Notes: generated from the sequence alone by a model not told the origin. A stretch of DNA of 64,000 nucleotides from Blastocystis sp. Blastoise (GCA_039096225.1 JBBPEB010000029.1:496001-560000); one strand, 5' to 3'. Positions 1 through 12,889 are shown, counted from the stretch's first letter. Numbers and translations: made by a program.

Positions 1-383
1 GTAAACTATATATATATAGAATTATTAATTATATTATATTTACTTATTATTCTCTAAATAGTTGTATATATATATATATATATATACGTTCCATTTTGAT
101 CTTCCATTCGTTGTTCGATGACGCGTATCTTACGTATAGATTCGTCACTAAATACACGCTTTTCTGAAAGACGGGCACTATATATAATATATATATATAT
201 TAATAATTATATTATTCTTTATAATAGATATATAAATAATTTATATTTAAATAGAAGATGAATAGAATTATATATATATATATATATGTACTCAATAGTG
301 GAAGTAGGTAAATGTTGAATATATCTTTCTTCTGGAGATCTTAATAGAGACATCGACTTGCGGATAGATTGAAGATCAGTTCC

Positions 384-414
<31 letters not shown>

Positions 415-566
415 ATGTAATATAAGAAGAATCAAAAGAATAATTATATTATTTATCATTTTCTCGACTCTAGTTTTTTAAATATACACATAAGAAACAT
501 TAAAACAAAACATAAGAATTATATTATTAAAATGAACATAAATATAGAAAACTATAATAATTAAAA

Positions 567-598
<32 letters not shown>

Positions 599-2331
599 CC
601 AGGTGTATTATTATTTGAAAGAGAAAGACGTGGAGGTGTTGTAATATCTTTTTTCGGTGTATTCCCGCGGGAATGAGGTGAGTCTATAGGAGCGGGAGAA
701 GCGGAAGGAGTTGTATGAGGAGATGGTGGTGGCGGGATGAATAAGGGGGATTGGAGGGAAATAGTTGGAGTAATAGGATTCAGAGTGGGAGATACATCAG
801 GAGAAACAAGAAGATCTGTGTTTTCTGTGGAAACCGTGGAAACCGTGGAAGCTTGTTGATGATTTGTAAGAATAGTTGAACTAGTTTTTTCTGTATTATT
901 ATTATTCTTATTATTATCATTCTCTATATTATGATTATTATTATTAATATTATTATCATGATTATTATTAATAGCTTTATTCTTAGTATTATTATGATTT
1001 GTAGTAATAGTATTTATAATTTTATATGCGTTTTGAATCGATATTTGAGAAGGATGAGACAGAGAAGTATCCAATATATATAATATAGAGAGAATATAAG
1101 GTAAATGATGAATAGATAATGAAGGAGAAAGAAGACGAGTTAATTTACTTTCTCTATAAGATATTACTGTCTATATATATAGAATTATTTCTAAAGTAAT
1201 TCAATTATATAAATAATGATATATATATATATATATATACTTGTTTTCTTTTTAATTCGTCAAAAACTTTACTTAACGTAAATATAGATCTATATATATA
1301 TATATATATAATAGTAATTATATACTTATTCGTTTTTTGAGATTCTGGAACTATATATATATATATATATTAATAATAGTAAATATATACTTGATATATA
1401 TTTAATAGAATTTGTATCAATATAATTCATAACTAAATAGTATAACGTTGCAGGCATAGAATTTAAATGATCTTTTTCATATAACTATAAAATAATAATA
1501 TAATAATAAATATAATAAATAGAATAAATAGAATAATAATAATAAATATAATAATAATATAATAAATATAATATTTAGAATAAATATAAAATATAAAATA
1601 ATAAAAAATAAAATAATAATAAATAAAATAATAATAAATAGAATATATATATATAAATGTATAGCATAAATATAATGAGAGGCATCACATTTGCAATCCA
1701 TATCTCTGTTATACTTTATATTATTTGTAAATATAATCTCCTTTAGTTCTTCGATATCATCTATACTTGTAATCTCTTTCTATATATATAATAATAATAA
1801 ACATTTTGTTCTTAAATACTTAATGAAATCTTCTAACACTATTTTAACAAATAAAAAAATAAAACACAATGAACTATATACTTCTTTTGCTCCTTGATAG
1901 CTGCATCCATTTTCATTGATAAGTAAACTTATTTCACGATTTGGAGGTTCAATTAAACAAAATAACTTTTCATTATAAAGTTTTAATGCATTCATTTTCA
2001 TAATCAAGCCCTTTTCACTCACAACTGGGAAAAGCATTTTTAACATTTCCGTTAAATACTTTATTGTAGCCTCCATGTTTGTAGAAGTGTTCGAAACATT
2101 ACTAAACTGACTATTAAATGTAAAAATAACCGCTGATTTGTCTTTTTGAAGCGAGGGAAATAAATCTACCATTTCCTTCTCATTAATAATTCGTAAAGAC
2201 TCATTCTGATAGATGCAATCAAACTTATAAGACTGACGAACATCTTTTTTATCCTTGATCGAAATTGTATCTGTATCCGATACAGTTACTGTCTTAGAAT
2301 CTTTTTGTTGAAAATTAACAATAGATCTCAT
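1..2331 (-). CDS. Kinesin-like protein with degenerate motor domain (3' end beyond window)
   Basis: Exons on the minus strand, 5' to 3': 2331-1882, 1779-about 1640, 1484-1391, 1350-1326, 1289-1241, 1170-600, 382-292, 177-88, 5-1 and beyond. The start is the ATG at 2331. Residues about 35-150 follow the kinesin motor fold: YKFDCIY (normally Y.FD.VF), AVIFTF where ATIFAYGQTGSGKT is expected, KLYNEKLFCLI (YNE..RDLL), then a later exon pair reading FTLSKVFDELKRKQ and ISYRESKLTRLL (normally IPYRDSKLTRLL). The last match is diagnostic. The P-loop, the SSRSH switch I and the DLAGSE switch II motifs are all missing, so ATP hydrolysis is unlikely. After the motor comes an Asn-rich, then Pro/Ser/Thr-rich linker and a charged segment that may be helical. 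All phases agree except the donor of exon 2, where no GT is visible. It probably acts as a microtubule-associated scaffold (inference). Confidence 0.75.
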
Positions 2332-2683
2332 GAAGAGTTTCTGAATCACTCAATAATTAAAACAAAAATATTTGTTTTTTTCTTTCCCAAAAGAAGAAAG
2401 CCCAGTGGAAAAAACAAAAAAATCTCTTATTTTTTAAAAAGAATCACAATTCCAAAATAAAGACAGATTCTTTTTTATATTGTTTTTAAATGGTACGAAA
2501 CAACAATTATGTATTGAATAGCATATTTAACAAGAGAAAATAGGAATAACTTGTATTAAAAAAAAGGAAAATAGAAAAATGAGGAAAACTAAATTTTCAG
2601 TGACTAAAAGAATGAAATTATTTAATATCTTGTATGAAGAGCCTATAGAAGATAGATAGATTAGATAGATGAAATAATTATTT
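2332..2683. other. Intergenic, 352 bp
   Basis: This gap holds the 5' region of the kinesin-like gene and the 3' end of the hydrolase gene, both on the minus strand. It has A/T homopolymer runs; I see no gene, RNA or clear element. Confidence 0.6.
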
Positions 2684-3927
2684 TTAATAGAAATCTAATA
2701 GTAAACATACCATATAGATAAATGTCAATGGAATTGCAAAGAGGACTATTGATATGATAGCAGTAGATAAAGAAGCAACAAAAATTGTTTTTAAATATTG
2801 TTTTATAGTCTGTCTTGATGAATTTAAGATATATGGAGAATAACTATTGGAATTCATAACTTTTGAACCTTAAAAGTAATAATATGATAATAATTATTTA
2901 TAAAATATATAATACATATAAATCTAAATATGAAGATATTATAATAACTATAATATATACATATAAATATATACTTTCAGGATAGCCAACAGAATATAAA
3001 ACTTGAGACATACATAATTGATCCAAAGAATCGCGGTTATTTTCATTAAAAATAAAATCTTTTAATATTAATATACTACAATCCATTTTAAATTGAGGAT
3101 CAGAAAATACAATTGGTGATTCAACTATATATATATATATATATAATTAAAATTATATAAAATATAATCTATAAATGTAAAAAAATATATAAAGTTTAAA
3201 ATTAATTTATAAAAAATATATATATAATAAAGTTTAATATTAATTTATTGAATATATATATATATATATAATAAAGTTTTAAAATAAATTTATAGAAACA
3301 AAAAAAAATATATATATATAATACAAAGAGATGATATTCCATAAGAAGAGGGTATTTGAATGGAATATTTAAATGGACTTTTAATCTTATTATATAAGCC
3401 AGAAGGATTCTTTGATTTATATATAGCACCTTTACCTGTCATAAATAATATCGACATATTTGTTTTAGGTGGAATCAAATATTCACGGGGAAGTGAGTAT
3501 TTTGGAAATTGTTCAAAAAATCTTAGTAACTATATAATAAAAGAAATCTATTTCAATATATATCAATATATATATAATAAAAACAAATATATATACTATA
3601 CAAAATCTTATTATAACTATCAACTATATACCTTTGACATTTTAATAGAAAATATATATTTTTCTTCTTCTTTATTTTCTTCTTCAAGAATATAATACTT
3701 GATTCGATCTTTTAAGGAGGATGGAGACAGTTCAGAGAAGAGAATAGACATACGACTATTAATAGAAATAGAGAGATTATAAAGTATAATATATATAGAG
3801 AAGATAGATATAGGATAATTATAGAATATAAGAAAAATAGGATAATATATAGGATAAGTATAGAATATAAGAAATATATTATAATATATATATATATATT
3901 GATAATTATGAAAACGAATAAGAATAG

Positions 3928-3977
<50 letters not shown>

Positions 3978-4361
3978 TAAGATATTAATATCACAAGTTA
4001 GATCCATTGTCCCTCGAAACACAAAGTGTTGTAGATCAATAACTTGCAATAGTGTTGATAAATCACGTGAATTGCACGTGAGTACTTCTGAAATAACTTC
4101 AGGAATAAAACGTCTTGTGTTTACATTCTATATATATATATATAATTATTTACTTAATAAAATATAGTTTATCTTTATATATAAATATAAATACACCTAA
4201 CATATAAGTTAATAAATGACTAAAATCTGTTTTTGTAATTCCCATTCCTTTTGGCGGTATATTACTGACAATTGAACACATTTTACCGCGTAATGAGTCC
4301 ATCAAATGTTCCATCTTAATATATATATATATATACTTAATATAAAAAATTTATTAGTATT

Positions 4362-4400
<39 letters not shown>

Positions 4401-5163
4401 AGTAGTAATAATAATATGTATATATATACTGTTTCTGTTGGTTGACCTTGAAGTTTATGTGAACAAATAGGAAATTGATTACAATTCTCAATATATGACA
4501 TTCCCGCCTCATTTACCGCGGTAGACTATAGAGGGAAATAGAAGTAGAGTCATAATTATTAGTAGAATAATAATAATAATTATTATTATTATTATATTAA
4601 AACTGTTAAGCAAGAATTTATATATATATATATATATACAAGAACGGTTGCATAAGAGGAATCCGAAGAAGCATTGATATCTAAGGCATTATCATAAATA
4701 ATACCACGAATCTATATTATAGAATATATATACATATATAGAAATAAAAACAATATATATATTATAATAAAATACTAATATTAATAATAATAATAAATAT
4801 ATATATACCTTTGTATTTGTATGTAAAAAAGGTTCTAATTGTAAAATATGTGTAATAATTAATGTTCCACCACTATATATATATTAATGAATTTTATATA
4901 TATATATAATATTCTATATATATATATAATATACTGATAACTATATAAATATATATCTTCATTATTTAACAAATAATGAACTATATAGAAATAATCGAAT
5001 GCCATATAAACAGTATTATATAAAGAAACATGATTATTTTCAATATCTTTAGTTGAATCCGATGAATTCCCGTGGGAATTACCAGTATTAATGAGTTCTT
5101 GTATACATAATTGTAATTCTTCGTCTGTTACTAAACAGGACGCTGGAGACCCTGTAGTAAACA

Positions 5164-5201
<38 letters not shown>

Positions 5202-6306
5202 GAGTAATAATAGAATACTATATAACAATAATTATGGAAATATATATACTTGTGTTAAAGGACAATCAAGTCGTGTGCTTCTTCCTGTTCCTCGTGGATC
5301 AATAATATATATATCTAATAGATTTAGAGGAGACGTAGTATTATAATCATTATTATTAGTAGCATTATTATTATTATGTTTATTATTATTATTATTATTA
5401 ATATTAGTATTAATATTAGTATTAAAAATAGTAGAATGAATATCCTTATGGTCCTTTAAATCATTATTCATATTATTATTATTATTATTATTCATATTAT
5501 TATTATTATTAGTAAGTAGACTTTCAAGAAGAACTGCTAATTGATCTAATAAAGAAGGATCAGGCATAAGAACTATATATAGATATATAATAAACTATAA
5601 ATATTTAATAAGAATGTAATTAAATAATAATTTATAATATATAACATGTTATAAATGAACTAAACATATATGCATAAAATAATACACTTTCATACCAAAT
5701 AAATAATAATATCTCAATATATATATACTATCATTAAATAAAACAAGTATTTTATTACTATTTTTTGTTTTATTTTTTTGTCGAAAACGTTTTATTCCTA
5801 TTTCTATTGATGAATCATCTATTTCTGGAGGAATAACTTTCTAGAATAAGCATAATTTTAGTCATTAATTGTGAATGTAATATAAAGAATTAGTATTATT
5901 TATAAAGATATTTCATGATAAATCATATAAGAATGAAATAAATAAATACTGAAACTAAATTATATCGCTCAGGAACTGGAACTGAAATACATTCAGAATA
6001 AAAATTCAGTTTAATATCCTATATTTAAAAAATTAATTCATATAGGAGATTTTTGAGAGTTTTAATATCAATACTTACATTGATAATTTGTATAGACATC
6101 TGATGGGTTAACATATTTTCGAATCCTGTCGCATAATCTGGGTCTATGTCATACAATATATCACACGTTGTCCTATATATGCATTTAGTTATATTAAGCA
6201 ATAAAATATAAATAAAAACTCGTTACCAATCATTGATTGCAGAGGTAAACCATATATTTTTAAGAAGGCATACTATCCACAGTATTATATGAGCTCTTAA
6301 ATACAT
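2684..6306 (-). CDS. Alpha/beta hydrolase (S33/TAP-like peptidase family), signal peptide and C-terminal membrane anchor
   Basis: Fifteen exons: 6306-6227, 6172-6079, 6018-5950, 5840-5729, 5572-5250, 5164-4935, 4872-4809, 4711-4640, 4525-4430, 4314-4195, 4127-3976, 3755-3632, 3529-3325, 3124-2975, 2868-2684. Together they give 691 residues in continuous phase. The N-terminus (MYLRAHIILWIVCLL) is a signal peptide. KILVLF followed by IYIIDPRGTGRSTRLDCPL is the oxyanion and DxRGTGxS region of S33 aminopeptidase-like hydrolases. IYLYSYHGGTLIITHI aligns with the nucleophile elbow (usually GxSYGG). The lid has paired cysteines (NCNQFPIC). In the C-terminal TAP-like part the usual GDLDxxTP and GHG segments read GKGAIYKSKNP and SSYG, so the acid and histidine of the triad are not where expected. 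An Asn-rich loop (about residues 125-165) is inserted. The last exon holds one transmembrane helix. Substrate is unknown; it probably faces the ER/lysosome lumen or cell surface. Confidence 0.8.
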
Positions 6307-6668
6307 AACAACTATAATAATAGGAAATAATGAGAATAAAAGTGTATGATTTTAGCGAAATATGATTTCAGAATGAACTAAATCACTTTCGATAATATAG
6401 ATACTTCCGTTGTATACTCAATATGATGTTTTAATAAGATATAATAATTAAGATAGTGAAGGTAGGACTTAAAAAAGTATAAATGAAATAATCACGAATT
6501 CTATAAAGAAACAACGTTGTTTTTTTATTTCTCTAACGAATATCTTGAAAATTGTGTTTCAAAGAGAATTGCCAAAAAAAGTTCAAATAGTCATTAGTAT
6601 AGTCACAAATTACTATCCAATACTAACGTAAACATAGCCTACTTTATGTATATCATTAATAAATATAG
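6307..6668. promoter_or_regulatory. Divergent intergenic region
   Basis: This 362-bp gap separates the starts of the hydrolase (-) and WDR37-like (+) genes, so it must hold both promoters. It has no (TA)n tracts, unlike the introns. I recognise no defined element. Confidence 0.4.
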
Positions 6669-7618
6669 ATGAATGAAAAAGTTCCGACATTAGATTTGAA
6701 ATTATCTGATCTGAATATTCAGTCAATTAAGACGCTTCCTATACATGAGTTAGTTCGATTACAAAAATTAATTCAGAATGAGATTTCAACTCGTTTGAAT
6801 TCAACTACGATTGAAAGTCCTATTCCAGGTATTTCTTATCATTTATATACTAATAATTATGTTTATGATTATTTTATGATGTAATATCTCTTTCTAAATT
6901 TCAGAAGAAGAAGTTGTAGACACTCCAAAAGCTGAAAAAGTTGAAGATAACGTTTATAAGCAAATTATTCCCAATACATTGATTCTCACAAGTAAAATAA
7001 AGGCTACAGCAACAAGGTTCATCAAGATGTGTGACAATTGGCCTGTTGATTCATGGATTCAATATGCTCATAAGTATATTATTATTCTATTTTGATCAAA
7101 GGAAATGAGAATAATTATGTTTTTCTTATTTTCTACCATTTCTCATATATTCTATTTTCTTGTTCTCATTATATAATATATATATATAGAGATATTATAT
7201 GGGATAATAATATATGTAAATGGAATATAAGCATGAATGGAATTCATTTTGGTACTTGTAGTGCTGATGGAACTGCTAAATTATGGAATTATTCCACAGA
7301 AAACCATGAAATTGAACATATATGTACTTATACTGGTCATACTGGTATATATTATTATTATTTTATTTATATGTTTATTACTTTTATTTATGTTTATTAC
7401 TTTTGTTCTTATTTAATTTATATTTATTATTTGTTTTATATTTATTGTTTATTTCATAGGAAGTGTAAATTCGATAGAATTCCATCCCTCACAATTATTA
7501 ACGGCAACAGCCTCAGGAGATGGAACGTATTTATATTATTATATATATATATATAATATATATATATAGTGTTCAAATATGGAAACCTTTATTTAAAGAA
7601 CCAAGTACAACAAGGTAT

Positions 7619-7685
<67 letters not shown>

Positions 7686-9063
7686 ATATAGTGACACTCA
7701 CAACAATAGTCTTTTCTTTTCTTCTTCGAAATCGCGACGTTTATCAGATGATCCCGCGTTAGTGGTCAACGAAGCACTCGTCACTCTTCCATCTACCAAT
7801 AGTATATTTTAGATCATGTTATTTCAATATATATATATATATTTTCATATTATATTTTTAATTTTTTTTTATATATTAATTTTTCATTTTTTATTAATAT
7901 AGACTATAGATATATATATATATAGCTGTATGTACATATGCAGTTTGGAATTCCACAGGAAATCGACTTGTTACTGCCTCTCAAGAAATTATAAAAGTAT
8001 ATTTTATTATAATTAAATTAATTAATATTATATTATAGTTATGGGATTTATCTCGTTGTGAAGCTCCCCTCCAAATTTTAACCGGGCATGATAAGACTAT
8101 TAATCATATAGCTGTTCATCCTACTCATCCTTCTCTATTTATTACATGTATATATCTAGTGTAATTATATAATAGTAGCTTTTATGATTATGATTATATT
8201 TATATTACTCCAATTTGAAATATATTCATATTTCTTTTCTTTTATTCATTGTTGAAAACTATTTTATAGTATATATATTATATAGTATATATATAATCTA
8301 TATAGCATCTAATGATGGAACAATACGGTTATGGGACATGAGATCCGCTACATTTATTGTATATATATATATATATATATAATTATATATTATATACAAT
8401 ATATAACATTATTCTATAGGTTAATGTATTCCATGGTCATCAAAAACTAGTTTCTTCTTCATATTTTCTTCCTTCTAAAAATGCAATTGTTTCTGGTTCT
8501 GATGATTGTTCTCTTAAAGTATACTATACATATATATATAATTATATATAATAATAATTATTATAAAATAATGTAGAATTCATTTAAATAAAAGAATTAC
8601 TTTTTTTTTATTATTTATCTATTCTCCTTTAATATATATCTTTATAGATATGGGATTTATGTTCATTTCAAAATAGTAAAACTATATATACTTCCTATAA
8701 CACAAATCGTTTCTCAGTTTCTCCTTCTGAAAATAGTTTTTGTGTTCCTTCTAATAAAGGAACTGCTGCGTATATATATATATATATAACTAATAGTATT
8801 ATATATATATAACTAATAGTATTATATATATCTTACCAAAAATAAATATTATTAAATCAAATAAATTAACAACATGTAATGAATATAATTACTATTATTC
8901 CTCTATAAATAGTGTATATAATATGATGGGTGAAACAATAGGATTATTATCCACAGATGTATATAATCAACGTAAAATGATACTTAAATGTAATTGGTCA
9001 AATGATCTGATTTTCACATGTGGTATCGATAGAAGCATTGCTATTTGGAAACAACCCTCTTAA
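6669..9063 (+). CDS. WDR37-like WD40-repeat protein
   Basis: Twelve exons: 6669-6828, 6905-7073, 7190-7344, 7460-7526, 7570-7614, 7692-7801, 7926-7996, 8039-8147, 8306-8358, 8420-8518, 8648-8769, 8820-9063. They give 467 residues, close to animal WDR37. The N-terminal helix precedes KATATRF. WD units include FGTCSADGTAKLWNY, GHTGSVNSIEFHPSQ, TASGDGTVQIWKP, VSGSDDCSLKIWDL and a last blade TCGIDRSIAIWK. The order of blades, the acidic insert after blade 2 (SDDPALVVNEALVTLP) and GSVNSIEFHPS match WDR37 rather than generic WD40 proteins. In animals WDR37 binds PACS proteins; its role here is inferred only by homology. At the last exon, of two candidate acceptors (8795 and 8819) only the second keeps the frame open. 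Confidence 0.85.
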
Positions 9064-9437
9064 TATTATTTTATATCTTGTCATCTAGTCTTTATACTAT
9101 TATTCTATTTGTTGCTTATTTTCAATAAATTATAGTGTTAGTCATTTCAAATATTTATATTTTGTTTTTTATTTACTAATTATTATCATTTTATTTCAAT
9201 AAAAAAGACAAAAACAAAGCAATAAAGTTACATAGGTGCTACAATAAAAATACTAATTCTATTATTATGGGTTTAAAAAAAAGTAAAGCTAGAATACAAG
9301 ATATTTATAAAATTAAAATATATATATATATATGTACTATAATAACTATTCTAGTGAGTAATATGACTAATAATATTATATAAAGAAATCATAAATATAA
9401 TTCTTTTAATATAAAATAATAATACTCATAAAACTAT
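9064..9437. other. Convergent intergenic region
   Basis: This gap holds the 3' ends of the WDR37-like (+) and intronless BAR-SH3 (-) genes. AATAAA-like words occur near 9125 and 9199, but such words are frequent by chance in sequence this AT-rich. I see no gene in it. Confidence 0.5.
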
Positions 9438-10583
9438 TTAGCAAGCTTGAGTATAATTGAAAGGGAAAAGACCTTCAGCACCATTAAGTCTACCAGTCCA
9501 CCAACCAGAAGGATCTTTACTAAGTACTTCAATACGATCACCTTCTCTAAAAGAAAGTTCTCCAGCATCTTCACTATCATGATCATATAAGCATACAACA
9601 TATTCAGCACCAGGAGCAGCAGGACGAGAAGGAGGAGGAGGAGGTACGCTACGATATTCTACAGGAGCATTCACAGCAGTAGGAGCAGGAACATTAGTAT
9701 CAATGAATTCTTCATAAACAGGCGCAGCCATAGGTTCAAATTCTGGTAATTCTAATATAGGAGCTACATAAGAAGTTTCAACAATTTCACCATCACGAAT
9801 CTTATTAAGAACATTAACAAAATCGTTAGTAACTTCACCAAAATCACCACCAGGGAATTGGTTAGCAATGCTATTTAAGCCATCATAGAAACTCTTAGTA
9901 ATAAAGAGTTGAGCAGCTAATAAAGTAACAGTTTCATTCTTAAGAATAGTGAAACCTTGAGCATTTAATACTCCAAAACGATAAAGAAGATAATCAGTAA
10001 AGTTCTTTAATTGTTGTTCATCATGTTCTAACTTACGACGGAATTTATCAGCTTTACCGGTATCTCCTTTCTTATCAAGTTGAACAACTTTTTCTTTATG
10101 AGCATCATGATCAATAACAATATTCTTACGTTGTTTAATAAGAGGCTTTAAAGGAGCAAATTCTTCTTTTAACATTTTATCAATACGAAGAGAAATACGA
10201 GATCTAATTACAGTAGCAACAGCTCTACGAACTTCATCATATTGTCTTTGAGCAACATCAGCAAGAGCAATAGAAGCATCATGGAAAGAGGCTTGATCAA
10301 AATCATCTTGAAGAGCAGTAGTATCAAACTTCTTGATTTCATCAGCAGTTTTTCTGTTGACATCAGCCCAAGCTTCAATAGTATTAATAAGAACATTACT
10401 TTGTTTAGCAAATGTTTCTAAGTTCTTTTCAAGTTCATTGAATTGAGCATGAGCAGTTTCAAATTCAGCATCGCTACTACCTTCAGTTTGTTTAGCAACA
10501 ACCTTAACTTGTTGTAAAATACGACGCTTTTGAGTCTTGACAATCTTCATGAAATTGTCCATAGTATTCTTAGCATTAGACAT
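9438..10583 (-). CDS. BAR domain-SH3 protein (amphiphysin/Rvs167-like), intronless
   Basis: A single uninterrupted ORF of 381 residues. Residues about 5-235 are charged and helical with the heptad pattern of a BAR domain (KTQKRRILQQVKV; LNSIANQFPGG near its end). A Pro-rich linker (VPPPPPSRPAAPG) precedes a C-terminal SH3 domain: CLYDHDSEDAGELSFREGD, SGWWTGRLNGAEGLFPFNY, with the ALYDY, WW and P..Y ligand-binding positions present. Proteins of this type bend membranes in endocytosis and link to actin regulators. It is the only multi-hundred-codon gene here without introns, and it uses a restricted codon set (GCA, GAA, AAG), as highly expressed genes often do. It lies head to head with a second BAR-SH3 gene 445 bp away. 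A retrocopy origin is possible but unproven. Confidence 0.9.
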   Translation of the reverse strand: MSNAKNTMDNFMKIVKTQKRRILQQVKVVAKQTEGSSDAEFETAHAQFNELEKNLETFAKQSNVLINTIEAWADVNRKTADEIKKFDTTALQDDFDQASFHDASIALADVAQRQYDEVRRAVATVIRSRISLRIDKMLKEEFAPLKPLIKQRKNIVIDHDAHKEKVVQLDKKGDTGKADKFRRKLEHDEQQLKNFTDYLLYRFGVLNAQGFTILKNETVTLLAAQLFITKSFYDGLNSIANQFPGGDFGEVTNDFVNVLNKIRDGEIVETSYVAPILELPEFEPMAAPVYEEFIDTNVPAPTAVNAPVEYRSVPPPPPSRPAAPGAEYVVCLYDHDSEDAGELSFREGDRIEVLSKDPSGWWTGRLNGAEGLFPFNYTQAC

Positions 10584-11028
10584 GGTTTAGAAAAGGATAC
10601 AAAGAAATAAAATATAAAAAAAGAATATGGATATTTTTGTTTTCTATGAATAGGTGACACTTTCAGTGAAAAAGATTTCGTTTTATAACCACTGACTTTT
10701 TCTGAATATTCACGGTTATATCTCTCTCTTTTTGTGTCTCGAAGGATTATCGTGATTTACGAAATATCCATATTTTTCCCAAGATGTTGACATGAAATCG
10801 CGGGATTTCTTATTTTATTTTCTCATATATTTTCTATGCTTAAATTGAAGATATATTTTGAACAGAGAAAGTCAGTTTTATATTTTATAAAGTCAGTTAA
10901 TTTTTGATAATTCTTTATCATTTTTAGAAAAATGAAACTGCATCCTTTTTTTCTATTTTCTGTTTCTGTTTATTTCTAAAAAAAGAAAATTAAAAAATAA
11001 TTTTTATATATTTTAATCAATATCTATT
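10584..11028. promoter_or_regulatory. Divergent promoter region between two BAR-SH3 genes
   Basis: This 445-bp gap separates two divergently transcribed BAR-SH3 genes. It has T-rich and A-rich tracts on both strands but no (TA)n run. No defined binding site is recognised. Confidence 0.4.
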
Positions 11029-12161
11029 ATGGATAAGCTGAAAAAGAAGTTACAAAGTGCTGTGAGTACTACTAAGAGAGATGTAGAGTATATGGTAAAG
11101 CATAAGAAATTAACTATTAATAAGACCGTTGAAGATCCTGAATGGGATGAACCTGCCGCTAACTTTTTGAAATTATATGAATCTGTCAATACAGTCGTAT
11201 GTTATACACATGTAAAACTGTCTATTTTTTTTATTTAGTATAATGATTGTAAAAAGTTCTTAGGTGTTTTAGGTGGTATGTTATGTGCTGTTTATTTTTA
11301 TTATATTTTATTTTTTTAATAACATAAATGAATTTTTATTTTTATAGAACTTGGTATGTGTATGACAACTGTTGGTGATGATTTTGTTGCTTTAACTAAT
11401 GATGTCGATCCTGATAACATTAAAAGGATTGCTTTTGCTTATCAAGATATTGTCCATAAAGTTCCACAAGAAATGTATCCTGAAGCTGTATGTTTTTTTT
11501 TTTTTTATTTGTTTAATTTATATTTATTTATTTATTATATTTGTTTAGATTTATTATGTTTATTTATTTATTATATTTATTTATTTATTATATTTATTTA
11601 TTTATTATATTTATTTATTTATTATATTTATTTATTTATTATATTTATTTATTAATATAGGAAGGAAGAATGATGAATGAGATTTTGGGTTCTATTGGTA
11701 ATAAATTAGCTGAAATGAAACCTATTATTGATCGTATGGAACTTCGTAGTTCTTTGAAAATGGATTATGATCATTATTTAGAAAAAGTTGAACATTTAAA
11801 GAATAAGAGTAATGTTGATCCTAATTATTCTATTAAGGTATATTTTTATTATTTATTTTATTCAATTATTTATATTTTTTTTTTATACTCTTTATAATAT
11901 ATTTATTTTTATAAATACTATTTATTCTATATAATATATATATATAGAATCAAACGAAATTACAAGAATCTCAAACGAAATTACAACAATGTACAGATGA
12001 ATTATTAGATAAGTTTTATGCTTATGAAGCTCAAAGACCTACATTTTTAGCTTATGAATTCCAAACATTACGTTCACTTCAAAAGAAATTCTTTACTTCT
12101 TTAGGACAAGCTATGAATGGATTCAAAATCACAGAACCCTCTCAACCTCCTCCAACCAATA

Positions 12162-12221
<60 letters not shown>

Positions 12222-12437
12222 ATTATTATGTTTATTATTAATATAGTTACCCCTCTTAGTGCTATTGCTCCTACTGCTCCTGGTGCTATTGAAACTGCTT
12301 CTGAGCCCGCCTATGGTGTTCCCGCGCAAGCTGCTTATGCTCAACCCGTACAACAAGCACCTGCCCGCCAAGCTGCTGTTGCCGCCAATCCTTTTGCTAA
12401 AGCTACTCCAGTTGATGTATATTTTATTATATATTAT

Positions 12438-12472
<35 letters not shown>

Positions 12473-12526
12473 TTGTTCCTGTAGCTGCTCCTGTTCGTGC
12501 TGCTCCTAAAGAAGTTATTGATCCTA

Positions 12527-12568
<42 letters not shown>

Positions 12569-12675
12569 ATTATTATTATAGGCTGTATATGCTGAGGCTC
12601 TCTATGATTTCCCTGGTACCGATACCGATGAACTTCCTCTTACTAGAGGCATGAAGTGTATATATATATTATTAC

Positions 12676-12721
<46 letters not shown>

Positions 12722-12889
12722 ATATATAATGATATTGAATATATTATATGTTAATAACTTATAATAAAAATAACTATTATATATATATATATAGTTAAAG
12801 TATTAAATCAACATGAATCCGGTTGGTGGACAGGTGAGAGTAAAGGAAAAACAGGAATGTTCCCTGCTAATTATGTGAAATTAGTATAA
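11029..12889 (+). CDS. BAR domain-SH3 protein, intron-rich paralogue
   Basis: Nine exons: 11029-11196, 11239-11275, 11348-11487, 11661-11837, 11948-12161, 12247-12416, 12472-12528, 12582-12657, 12795-12889. They give 377 residues. Residues 1-250 are a BAR-type helical domain (MDKLKKKLQSAVSTTKRDVEY; KLYESV; FLAYEFQTLRSLQKKFF). An Ala/Pro/Gln-rich linker follows, with SQPPPTN, which could bind SH3 or EH partners. The C-terminal SH3 domain reads ALYDFPGTDTDELPLTRG, ESGWWTGESKGKTGMFPANYV. The domain order and length match the divergent intronless neighbour, but the sequences differ strongly, so this is an old duplication or two unrelated members placed together. Its likely role is membrane curvature during endocytosis. 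The intron at 12162-12246 carries a long (TA)n run directly at its donor. Confidence 0.88.

Noticed and set aside
10584-10610. GTATCCTTTT in the 5' leader of the intronless BAR-SH3 gene as a U12 donor
   Set aside because: It lies just upstream of the ATG with no matching acceptor before the uninterrupted ORF.
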